17,868 nt of DNA, taken from an uncultured Fibrobacterota bacterium. GTDB taxonomy: Bacteria > Fibrobacterota > Chitinivibrionia > Chitinivibrionales > CAIOZP01. The notes beneath the pieces were generated by a model, which saw nothing but the letters and a program-made list of their open reading frames with translations, was not told where the DNA came from and made no database searches. Positions 9,028 through 16,237 of the stretch are shown here, piece after piece; the stretch's first letter is position 1; each line of letters opens with the position of its first letter. Where the stretch lies: the NCBI GenBank assembly GCA_903862805.1, contig CAIOZP010000380.1, positions 1 to 17,868 of the forward strand, written 5' to 3'. Both the position numbers and the translations under genes were made by a program.

Positions 9028-9486
9028 ATGAATGTTGCGTTTATAAATCCTTTTATTGAGTCAACCGTAACGACATTTCGCAATATGTTGTCAACGGAAA
9101 TAAAGCCTTTGGCTCCCATGCTCAAAAAAGATCTGCATCCTACTTACGACATTTCCGGAGTGATCGGACTTTCCGGACTCGCTCAGGGGATCATCGCGAT
9201 CGGCTTTTCCAAAGATTCTGCGCTGTCCACCGTTACAAAATTTATTGGTGGAAAAGTCAACAAATCGGAAATGATCGACGCCGTTGGCGAGCTGGTCAAT
9301 ATCGTTGCCGGGTATGCGAAAAAAGATCTGACCGAATACGATCTGGCAATCTCTCTTCCGAACGTGGTTCTTGGCGAGGCTCATCATGTGACAACGCCGA
9401 CCGGCGTTCCTGCGATTGTGGTTCCGTTCGATTCGCCATTAGGTAATTTTTCAATGGAAGTGGCGCTTATCACGCCGAAAAAATAA
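9028..9486 (+). CDS. cheX: CheX-type chemotaxis phosphatase
   Basis: The CheC/CheX/FliY family dephosphorylates CheY-type receivers. The 152 aa match CheX length. The single phosphatase signature is present as AVGELVNIVAGYAK, giving the catalytic pair Glu88 and Asn91 (ExxN). The FINPFIESTVTTFRNML start, the GVIGLSGLAQGIIAIGF strand pair and the DLAISLPNVVLGEAHHV region are typical of CheX. Having one ExxN motif rather than two favours CheX over CheC. It starts 8 bp after the HDOD stop with a weak ribosome site, so coupling to upstream translation is likely. cheY follows 22 bp later, which makes that CheY its obvious substrate. Confidence 0.9.
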   Translation: MNVAFINPFIESTVTTFRNMLSTEIKPLAPMLKKDLHPTYDISGVIGLSGLAQGIIAIGFSKDSALSTVTKFIGGKVNKSEMIDAVGELVNIVAGYAKKDLTEYDLAISLPNVVLGEAHHVTTPTGVPAIVVPFDSPLGNFSMEVALITPKK

Positions 9487-9508
9487 AGACTTTTGAAAGG
9501 AGATATAT

Positions 9509-9865
9509 ATGAGAATTCTGCTGGTAGATGATTCAAGCACGATGCGTCGTATTCAGAAGACACAGCTCGACGGACTCGGAATTACCGACGTTCTCGAAGC
9601 GGAAAACGGCGAGCACGCCCTTCGGCAGATCGCCGACCACATGCCAATCGATATAGTTCTTCTCGACTGGAATATGCCCGTCATGGATGGCATTACCACG
9701 TTGCAGAACATTCGCTCAAATTCGGCATATTCCGGAATAAAGGTGATCATGTGCACTTCCGAATCCGAGAAAACCAAGGTTGTCGAAGCGCTGAAAAACG
9801 GTGCGAATAATTACATCGTTAAGCCCTTCACTCCCGAGGCGCTAAAAGAAAAGGTTCTGGGTTGA
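9509..9865 (+). CDS. cheY: CheY-like single-domain response regulator
   Basis: A stand-alone receiver domain of 118 aa. All phosphorylation residues are present: acidic pair Asp7-Asp8 (LLVDDSST), phospho-acceptor Asp53 (LLDWNMPVMDG), the Thr/Ser switch in IMCTSESE and the Lys of IVKPF. The DWNMPxMDG block is typical of CheY proper. An excellent AAAGGAGA precedes the ATG, the strongest ribosome site of this operon, so CheY is probably made in excess over its neighbours. No histidine kinase or flagellar gene lies in the window, so its input and target are not visible. cheX next to it suggests signal termination. Confidence 0.93.
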   Translation: MRILLVDDSSTMRRIQKTQLDGLGITDVLEAENGEHALRQIADHMPIDIVLLDWNMPVMDGITTLQNIRSNSAYSGIKVIMCTSESEKTKVVEALKNGANNYIVKPFTPEALKEKVLG

Positions 9866-9871
9866 TTACTC

Positions 9872-11317
9872 TTGAGTGACCTTGCAGATCCGTCCGAAAT
9901 CGTGAGTCATCCAGGTGCTTCTTTGCCTTGTCTCATGCCCGACGGAATGCTTTCCGGCGAATGCTTTTCGGCCGTACTCGACGCCATGACCGAAGCCGTA
10001 TTTGTTGCCGACAACGATCGCCGGATCATATTCGCCAATGTAGCATCCGAAGTTTTGAGTGGCATTCCGCTGAACGAAATCCGCGGGCAGCGAATCTGCG
10101 ATGTAATCAAGTGCGACGTTAAAAAAAGCGAATGCGATCTTCCTTACACCGGTCAAATTCGTGAAGGCGTTCAATGCACCGTCAGAAACTCCAAAGGACT
10201 TGACCTCCATGTGGTAAGAAATGTCCGCCCCATTCGCAAAGATGGGCAGTCCATCGGCTTTGTTGAAACACTAACCGACATTACCGATTTTCTGAAAACA
10301 CGGGAAAAACTTGCCCAGGTATCTTCCGGCCAGATCGATGTTCCAGAACTGCGGCACGGAATGGTCGGAAGCAGCAGTCTGATGGATGAAATTCACGAGC
10401 TGATTGATCTTGCAGCCGCATCCAATGTCACCATTCTTGTCAGCGGCGAAACCGGCACCGGCAAGGAACTCGTTGCAAAAGCGATTCATACGGGCAGCGC
10501 CAGATCCGGCGGGCCGTTTGTAAAGGTGAACTGTTCCTCGCTCAACGAAAATCTTCTCGAAAGTGAACTGTTCGGGCATGTCCGCGGAGCCTTTACCGGT
10601 GCGATCAAAGACAAGGTCGGCCGCTTTGAAGCAGTCAACGGCGGAACCCTTTTCCTTGATGAAATCGGCGAGATTTCTCCGCTCATTCAGGTGAAGCTTC
10701 TGCGCTTTCTTCAGGAGCATGAGTTCGAGCGAGTCGGCGACGGAACCACGCGAATATCAGACGTCCGAATAATCGCCGCAACTCATCGCGACCTTCGCGA
10801 AATGGTTCGACTCGGAGAATTCCGTGAAGACCTTTTCTATCGGCTGAAGGTTTTTCCGATCCACATGCCGCCACTTCGTGAACGCAAGGAAGACGTCGGA
10901 TACCTTGCGACGCATTTCATCGCAAAGTTCAATTCACAGATCGGCAAAAATATTCCTGGCTTCGACCGAGACGCGGCAATAGTTCTTATGGATTATTGCT
11001 GGCCAGGCAACATCCGTGAACTGGAACACGCGATCGAACACGCATTCGTAACTTGTCGTGCTGGCGAGATGATTGGCCTTTTTGATCTTCCTGTAGAAAT
11101 CCGCAAGATGGAACTCCGTACAGGTATTTGCCGTGCCTCTACGGATACTGTTATTTCTTTGGGCAAATTTTCAGGGAATTCCGGCTCACGGCAGGAAATG
11201 ATAGATCTACTCCGTCGCTTCGACTGGAACCGGAACGCTGTTGCCAACGCACTCGGCATTGACCGAAGCACTCTCTGGCGCAGAATGCGAAAGCTCGGAA
11301 TATCCGGCGAAAACTGA
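9872..11317 (+). CDS. PAS-AAA+-Fis sigma-54-dependent transcriptional activator
   Basis: Enhancer-binding activator of sigma-54 RNA polymerase, 481 aa. Domains: PAS (about 30-140), AAA+ (about 163-400) with Walker A GETGTGKE (192-199), the sigma-54-contacting GAFTGA (239-244), Walker B GGTLFLDEIGE (257-267), and a Fis-type HTH (about 440-475, NRNAVANALGIDRSTLWRRMRKLGI). All the ATPase motifs are intact. The PAS carries four cysteines (76, 81, 88, 102), which could bind metal or sense redox state; that is inference. No receiver domain is present, so it is not a classical NtrC response regulator. The start is TTG at 9872, 6 bp after the cheY stop, with only a weak ribosome site; ATG at 9935 would still include the PAS. 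Target genes are unknown. Confidence 0.93.
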   Translation: MSDLADPSEIVSHPGASLPCLMPDGMLSGECFSAVLDAMTEAVFVADNDRRIIFANVASEVLSGIPLNEIRGQRICDVIKCDVKKSECDLPYTGQIREGVQCTVRNSKGLDLHVVRNVRPIRKDGQSIGFVETLTDITDFLKTREKLAQVSSGQIDVPELRHGMVGSSSLMDEIHELIDLAAASNVTILVSGETGTGKELVAKAIHTGSARSGGPFVKVNCSSLNENLLESELFGHVRGAFTGAIKDKVGRFEAVNGGTLFLDEIGEISPLIQVKLLRFLQEHEFERVGDGTTRISDVRIIAATHRDLREMVRLGEFREDLFYRLKVFPIHMPPLRERKEDVGYLATHFIAKFNSQIGKNIPGFDRDAAIVLMDYCWPGNIRELEHAIEHAFVTCRAGEMIGLFDLPVEIRKMELRTGICRASTDTVISLGKFSGNSGSRQEMIDLLRRFDWNRNAVANALGIDRSTLWRRMRKLGISGEN

Positions 11318-11355
11318 GCCGGGCAAATTCAAGACGCTCAAGAGATTCGAAAGCG

Positions 11356-11377
11356 ACCGCGCACGACTGCGGTTTTT
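11356..11377 (+). terminator. Intrinsic terminator candidate after the signalling operon
   Basis: ACCGC (11356-11360) pairs with GCGGT (11369-11373), optionally extended by one G-U pair, and is followed directly by a run of T to 11377. It lies about 40 bp after the sigma-54 activator stop. The stem is short, so termination may be partial. Confidence 0.5.
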
Positions 11378-11774
11378 AGGGTTATGGGTACGCCTTCTGT
11401 TTCAACTTTAAGAAACGGTCACTTTGCGTGCAGGACTCGTGCGAGCAGATAGACGCATGTCTCGATCAAGAGAATGTGAATGATTCTTCAATTGTCCCAA
11501 TCGATCAGAGACGATGCTTTGGATAGTTACGGAATTTGCTGGAAGAAATGCGCGTCTCGCATTGGTCCCATTTCCATGAATCGGATGTTCTCAATTTTCC
11601 TTCAGAAGTGGTATTTAAATCGGGAACCTTTCGGCGGGAATAATTTAGTTCTGTCAATAGTGCGGATAATTACCGAATCGCTTGTCAAAAGGAGTTTCGC
11701 ACATTCTCTCTTGCTCGCATTCTGTAAAGAATGTAGCTTATCCACGTAGGCATCCTGGCATTGACTTTTTTGTG

Positions 11775-11790
11775 TGGCGGGATGCTCGCT
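11775..11790 (+). promoter_or_regulatory. Weak sigma-54 (-24/-12)-like motif upstream of the MltD-like gene
   Basis: TGGCGGGATGCTCGCT has GG (11776-11777) and GC (11788-11789) separated by 10 bp, as sigma-54 promoters require. It matches TGGC and most of TTGCT but lacks the usual AC after TGGC. Transcription would start about 22 bp before the TTG start codon. The link to the sigma-54 activator encoded just upstream is suggestive only, because a GG-N10-GC pair arises often by chance. Confidence 0.2.
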
Positions 11791-11823
11791 GAGATGTGAA
11801 AACCAAACAGAAATGAAACGATT

Positions 11824-13782
11824 TTGAAAAATATTGCGCTTGCCTTTACGGTCATTGTTCTTGTTTTCCGGTCGGTGGTGTCTGCCGAGAATTTCGATGT
11901 TCCGCCGTCGCTGAAACAAAACGTCGATTTCTGGACGAAGGTTTACACCGAGCTCTCGCTTTCCGAAGGCGTTTTGCACGATAAAGATTATCCAATGATC
12001 ATCTACAAGCGATTCACCGTGGAAACCGAAAACCCGCGTGAGCGAAGCCGGATGGTTGATGTGCAAAAGAAAATCATCGCGGATCTTCTTATCACAATGA
12101 AAAATACGCCGCATGAATCGTGGTCGCCGCAGGCGGATTCCATCGAACAGCTTTTCAAAACCTACGCACCGGCCGGAGCGCTCGATTCGGCAGATTCGCG
12201 CCTGCGGTTTCAGCGCGGACAGAAGGAGCGGTTCAAGCTCGGATTATACCGCAGCGGTTTGTATATCGATTCGATCAAAGCCATTTTTGCCCAATACGGA
12301 ATTCCCGAACGGCTGGCATATTTGCCGCATGTCGAATCGTCTTTCGACTACGAGGCATATTCAAAAGTTGGCGCCGCCGGAATCTGGCAGTTCATGCGTT
12401 CAACCGGAAAGCATTATCTGCATATTGCCTACGATGTTGACGAACGACGCGACCCGATTGCCGAGACGCGGGCCGCGGCAAAACTGCTTTCGAGCAACTA
12501 TGCTCTGCTAAAGGCTTGGCCGATTGCCATTACCGCATGGAACTACGGCGACAACGGTATGAAGCGGGCGGTTGACGAATTGGGAACCACCGACATCGAA
12601 GAAATCATAAAACGCCATGAGAGTTCCACCTTCAAATTTTCGTCGAAAAACTTTTACGGGTGTTTCCTTGCAGCCAGTCATATTGCCATGAATCCCGAGA
12701 AATATTTCCCCGGAATCACATACGGTCAGGCAGTAAGTTACAGAACCATTATACTCGACAGGGCCATGCTTCCAACAGAGGTCGCGAAATTCGCGGCGGT
12801 CAGCCTCGACACAATCAAGTCGCTCAACCTTGCCTTTCGGCCGACGGTGTTCAAACAAAACCGCCGATTGCCAGCCGGAACAGCCGTTCACCTTCCGCTC
12901 TCCTGCGATGCCGTTTCGGTGATCGCAATGAAAGCTCCGGCGCAAACGGTCACTGTCGCATCGGCAGTACCTGCACCTGCGCCAGACACATCCACTCATT
13001 ACTATCATGTCAAGCGCGGCGAGGTTCTTCCGGAAATAGCGAAAAAGCTGAAGGTTCCGCTGGTTTCGCTTGTCGTTGACAACGATCTCTATCGTGTACC
13101 GAGCCTGTTCGTAGGGCAGGAGCTTCATATTCCCGACACTTCCGCCAAATGGCCCGACAGCGTCTATTCGTTTGCGATGAAATTCACGACAAGTACCGCA
13201 CCGGTTCAGAACGAAAAACCGGCAGTTTCTCCAGTAAATGCAAGCGGAGCCGTGCAGACCTCGACATTCGACGCAGACATCTACGGACTCGAATCCGACT
13301 ACAACGACCACGATCATTCACTCCATATAAAACTTTCGCTTGACGAAACAATTGGCCATATTGCCGAATGGGCCGATGTCTCGCAGGACAAACTCCGTGC
13401 ACGGAATCATCTCGGCCGCCGCTCGATACTGCGCATCGGAAAAGATCTCTACATACCGATGCCGGAATCGACCGTGAAAGAGTTCAATGACAATCGCCTT
13501 GAATATCACATGGGAATTGAAGAGGATTTCTATGGATCGTACCGCGTGGCATCGAGTCATTCATACACAGCGCAAAGAGGCGAGAATCTGTGGAAGCTCT
13601 GTGATTCAATCGACATTCCCTTCTGGCTTCTCAAGAAAATAAATACGCGGATGAATCCCGATGAAATTGTCCCGGGGGCAATGCTGAGTATTCCAGATGT
13701 AATCGAGCGTACCGCTGGGGACACATCGGACGCAATCCTTCCATTGCCAACAACCACAAAGGCTTTCGCACCTGTCCCTTGA
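11824..13782 (+). CDS. MltD-like lytic transglycosylase with three LysM domains
   Basis: Exported murein lytic transglycosylase (GH23). The signal peptide MKNIALAFTVIVLVFRSVVSA, cut near residue 21, fixes the TTG at 11824 as start; an upstream ATG at 11813 is out of frame. There is no lipobox, unlike E. coli MltD. The SLT domain has the catalytic Glu171 in LPHVESSFDYEAYSKVGAAGIWQFM and the ITAWNYG motif (236-242). Three LysM peptidoglycan-binding repeats follow at about 393-437, 505-546 and 579-624 (HVKRGE...GQELHIP, LSLDET...GKDLYIP, YTAQRGEN...GAMLSIP). A Pro/Ala-rich linker (368-390) separates catalysis from binding. At 652 aa it is somewhat longer than MltD. No obvious ribosome site is present. 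Confidence 0.93.
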   Translation: MKNIALAFTVIVLVFRSVVSAENFDVPPSLKQNVDFWTKVYTELSLSEGVLHDKDYPMIIYKRFTVETENPRERSRMVDVQKKIIADLLITMKNTPHESWSPQADSIEQLFKTYAPAGALDSADSRLRFQRGQKERFKLGLYRSGLYIDSIKAIFAQYGIPERLAYLPHVESSFDYEAYSKVGAAGIWQFMRSTGKHYLHIAYDVDERRDPIAETRAAAKLLSSNYALLKAWPIAITAWNYGDNGMKRAVDELGTTDIEEIIKRHESSTFKFSSKNFYGCFLAASHIAMNPEKYFPGITYGQAVSYRTIILDRAMLPTEVAKFAAVSLDTIKSLNLAFRPTVFKQNRRLPAGTAVHLPLSCDAVSVIAMKAPAQTVTVASAVPAPAPDTSTHYYHVKRGEVLPEIAKKLKVPLVSLVVDNDLYRVPSLFVGQELHIPDTSAKWPDSVYSFAMKFTTSTAPVQNEKPAVSPVNASGAVQTSTFDADIYGLESDYNDHDHSLHIKLSLDETIGHIAEWADVSQDKLRARNHLGRRSILRIGKDLYIPMPESTVKEFNDNRLEYHMGIEEDFYGSYRVASSHSYTAQRGENLWKLCDSIDIPFWLLKKINTRMNPDEIVPGAMLSIPDVIERTAGDTSDAILPLPTTTKAFAPVP

Positions 13783-13792
13783 GATATTTGTT

Positions 13793-13827
13793 GCGTATCT
13801 CATGACTGCCTAATCAGATGCGTTTTT
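13793..13827 (+). terminator. Intrinsic terminator candidate after the MltD-like gene
   Basis: CGTATCT (13794-13800) pairs with AGATGCG (13816-13822) through one G-U pair, with a 15-base loop, and five T follow (13823-13827). It starts 12 bp after the stop codon, which is a typical position. The long loop lowers confidence. Confidence 0.5.
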
Positions 13828-14029
13828 CTACATGATCGAGGGATTGATTTTCCTCATTTGCCCTGTCCACTTCCAATTTGTCAATAGAATTGAAGAAGAT
13901 TTTCCCCCTACCGCAAACAATAATCGGGCGTTTTTAAAAAAAGCTGGTATTTTAATATACAGACGTTGCACTTACGGCTCAATCCGAAGCAACGAAATAT
14001 CAGTTGAAATTCAAACGGAAGGGTTTGGA

Positions 14030-15055
14030 ATGAAACATCTTGTAACATTGGTAGCGGCTCTTGCCATGGTGTCTCAGGCAGGGGCAAAAACTCATGGTGT
14101 TCAGGTTCAGGAAGGGACGGTTAGCGCTCAGGCTTTGATCAACTGGGTAAATACACAAAAGGCCAAATCTCAGAATGTGATTATTCAGGCAAACGGTTTG
14201 AGTACCGACGACGGCGGCACCGGTTTTTGCTTGCAATGCAGTGACACAAACTCAAACCCCGACAACACCGTACCGAGAACGGTCAGCCTGTACGGAACCA
14301 GCGGAACACAGGGAACCGTATTTTTCGAGGCCGACATGGATATCGATTGCGATGCGAGCGACAACGGTGTTTGCAACGGATACGACCCATCGCATCAGGG
14401 CGGCCTGCTCTGCGACGATCAGTTTAGTTGCAGTATCTACAACAACGGTTCGGTGGACGCATCTGTAACTCCGTTCTATGTCATTCCAATTGGCGATCCG
14501 ATGAACTACGACACCCGTGGAATATCCATCGGTCAGGTCGCGGCAATAATCAACACACAGAACAACAGTATCACTTACGCGCCATTCCTTGATGGAGACG
14601 GAGTCGGACAGGAAATTGGCGAGTGTTCACCCGCCCTTGCCGATATTCTCGGAGTTGACGACAACCCAGACACCGGTGGCCAGTCGGATGGAATCACTTA
14701 CATAATATTCACCGGAGATGCCGGTCTGCTTGCCGAGTCTGATGTTGCAGATCATCAGTCGGCAATCGACCTTGGTTCTTCGCTTGCCGAACAGCTTATT
14801 GCATCCAGCGGCGTTTACAAACCAATGGGCGACAGACGTGCGACCTCGCCGTACCAGCTGAGCAGTAAGGCACTAAAGATTTCAGCATCGGGCAGCCACA
14901 GTGTTTCGGTATATTCGCTCAGTGGCCAGAGCGTAATGTCTGTCAGCGGCAACGGAGCGAAAAACTACGATTTATCAAAGCTCGCCGCAGGAACTTACCT
15001 CGTAAAAATGAATATCAAGAATTCGGCATTTTCGCAGAAGCTGATCATTCAGTAA
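14030..15055 (+). CDS. Secreted GH75-type chitosanase with T9SS-like C-terminal sorting domain
   Basis: Predicted extracellular endo-chitosanase. The start is taken at ATG 14030 because a clean signal peptide follows (MKHLVTLVAALAMVSQAGA, cleaved near residue 19); an in-frame ATG at 13832 would place 66 unrelated residues before it. Residues about 85-235 match the GH75 pattern as I recall it: VSLYGTSG, the hallmark FFEADMDIDCD (98-108) followed by DPSHQG, TPFYVIP (147-153), an acidic active-site segment FLDGDGVGQEIGE (186-198) and DGITYIIFTGD (220-230). Asp188 or Asp190 and Glu198 are the likely catalytic pair; this is inferred. Six Cys lie in 67-134 and may form disulfides. Residues about 280-341 (VYSLSGQSVMSVSG...LAAGTYLVKM...SQKLIIQ) form a T9SS-type sorting domain. 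The gene is monocistronic, followed by a strong terminator. Confidence 0.8.
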   Translation: MKHLVTLVAALAMVSQAGAKTHGVQVQEGTVSAQALINWVNTQKAKSQNVIIQANGLSTDDGGTGFCLQCSDTNSNPDNTVPRTVSLYGTSGTQGTVFFEADMDIDCDASDNGVCNGYDPSHQGGLLCDDQFSCSIYNNGSVDASVTPFYVIPIGDPMNYDTRGISIGQVAAIINTQNNSITYAPFLDGDGVGQEIGECSPALADILGVDDNPDTGGQSDGITYIIFTGDAGLLAESDVADHQSAIDLGSSLAEQLIASSGVYKPMGDRRATSPYQLSSKALKISASGSHSVSVYSLSGQSVMSVSGNGAKNYDLSKLAAGTYLVKMNIKNSAFSQKLIIQ

Positions 15056-15078
15056 TAGTACTCGATTGACGATTCAAG

Positions 15079-15109
15079 AAAGCCCTGTCTGTAATGGACT
15101 GGGCTTTTT
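15079..15109 (+). terminator. Strong hairpin terminator after the chitosanase gene
   Basis: AAAGCCC (15079-15085) pairs with GGGCTTT (15101-15107). A T-T mismatch and an inner GTC/GAC follow, the loop is 7 bases, and the hairpin ends in a T-run. It starts 24 bp after the stop. The next gene is convergent, and on the - strand the same hairpin is followed by TTTCTT, so it may act in both directions, more weakly on the - side. Confidence 0.85.
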
Positions 15110-15202
15110 ACGTATATGGATTGATCAAAAAAAAATCGTGCAGAAGATATGGATTTTCATGATTTCTTAAACCATGGGAATCAAGCAGCCGAAAGTTAAA
15201 AC

Positions 15203-16237
15203 TCACCTCAAAAAAGACATCAGGCAAACACTCGTGCTCACGCCCCCGCCCAACAATCTCACAATAACAGGCTGAATGAATCCAACAGGAAGCTGAAGTT
15301 CGAGATGGCCGTTGGTTGTTTTACCTGATGCGAGTTTTCTGCCACACAAGGTATATACTCCTGCATCGACAGCAGACTTCGCAGATATTTCCACTTTGCC
15401 GGAAAGCAATCTTGCCGAGGGATGATTTGACAAAGACGCAATAGCTCCCTTTTCGATTACCGATGTCGCAGGCTTATACTCTGAAAGTTTCCAGTGTCTG
15501 CGCCTCGATCCACCACCGGCGAAATCGGGGTAATTGTAAGGATAGATTTCATCGTAGCAAACAGGACCGACATTGGGTACGCAAGTCCATGATGATATAT
15601 CGGGTATTGAAAAATCGGTATTGGCCTCAAGGCTGTTTCGACTCAGAATCACGGGAATTATAGCGTCGTTTAGAGTTGCCGCCCAACGCGACATTCCCGT
15701 GTCGGCACTGTATCTGTATGCATCCTCCGATAAACCATCAAGATTGACCTGCAAAGGCAAGATTGTCAGGTCTTCAATGTGCACTTTAGACGTGTCGGGT
15801 TCTGTTGCAATTGCGTAGCACTGACCGCTTCCATACTGCACGCTCCCGAACCGCACAAGCAAGGCGCTATCCCCGAAAGTTATCGTATCGACGCGGACTC
15901 GGGCAGGTGAAAATACAGAGTCATACGGAACAATGCTGTCGCCACCAACCAGAACACATTCCGTTGTCGTAACGGTTCTTTCTATCAGTCCGGCAACATT
16001 GTAGTAGCCGGATAAACTGTCATACAGATCCACCTTTGCAATGCGGAGAGATGCTGTTCCGAAATGGATTTCATCACTCTCATATATTGGTCCAGCATCT
16101 GAGAACCTCACGGTGTCGATGAACGTGTAATCCCACTCGTTACCCAATGCAATCGGGAAACATCCATCTGATATCGATGCCGAAACCGGCAACACACTCC
16201 AAAATCCAATAAAAATCGACAATAGAACCGGTTTCAC
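15203..16237 (-). CDS. Secreted protein of unknown function, possible T9SS cargo
   Basis: I do not recognise the main domain. The protein has 344 aa with a signal peptide (MKPVLLSIFIGFWSVLPVSA, cut near residue 20). The mature start, DGCFPIALGNEWDYTFIDT, resembles the FPLxxGNxWxY opening seen in many secreted hypothetical proteins of Bacteroidetes- and Fibrobacter-like bacteria. The rest is predicted beta-rich, acidic, with four or more Cys and no visible catalytic motif. The last 65 residues (KVEISAKSAVDAGVYTLCGRKLASGKT...LQLPVGFIQPVIVRL) look like a degenerate T9SS sorting domain. The start is GTG at 16237 (given as Met), chosen because GAGGTG lies 5 bp upstream. It runs towards the chitosanase gene and has no operon partner. 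A CATAAT box on the - strand (16276-16281) could be its -10. Confidence 0.75.
   Translation of the reverse strand: MKPVLLSIFIGFWSVLPVSASISDGCFPIALGNEWDYTFIDTVRFSDAGPIYESDEIHFGTASLRIAKVDLYDSLSGYYNVAGLIERTVTTTECVLVGGDSIVPYDSVFSPARVRVDTITFGDSALLVRFGSVQYGSGQCYAIATEPDTSKVHIEDLTILPLQVNLDGLSEDAYRYSADTGMSRWAATLNDAIIPVILSRNSLEANTDFSIPDISSWTCVPNVGPVCYDEIYPYNYPDFAGGGSRRRHWKLSEYKPATSVIEKGAIASLSNHPSARLLSGKVEISAKSAVDAGVYTLCGRKLASGKTTNGHLELQLPVGFIQPVIVRLLGGGVSTSVCLMSFLR

Larger units (their letters stand above)
11318..11823. other. Non-coding gap between the signalling operon and the MltD-like gene
   Basis: No convincing gene is seen in these 506 bp. An 89-codon open frame at 11480-11749 (+) has no ribosome site and an irregular composition, and it resembles no family I know. 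Contents: the terminator at 11356-11377; a perfect inverted repeat CATTCT-GTAA-AGAATG at 11718-11733 that could be an operator; an isolated TTGACT at 11761-11766 without a matching -10; and a -24/-12-like motif at 11775-11790. Confidence 0.5.

Noticed and set aside
11480..11749. 89-codon open frame on the + strand
   Set aside because: It has no ribosome site, no recognisable domain and an irregular composition, and it lies in a gap with regulatory features.
12508..13317. 269-codon open frame on the - strand inside the MltD-like gene
   Set aside because: It is a shadow of a clearly coding + strand gene, is rich in Cys/Arg and matches no family.
13832..14029. N-terminal extension of the chitosanase gene from ATG 13832
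   Set aside because: The extension is not signal-like, whereas a complete signal peptide begins at ATG 14030.
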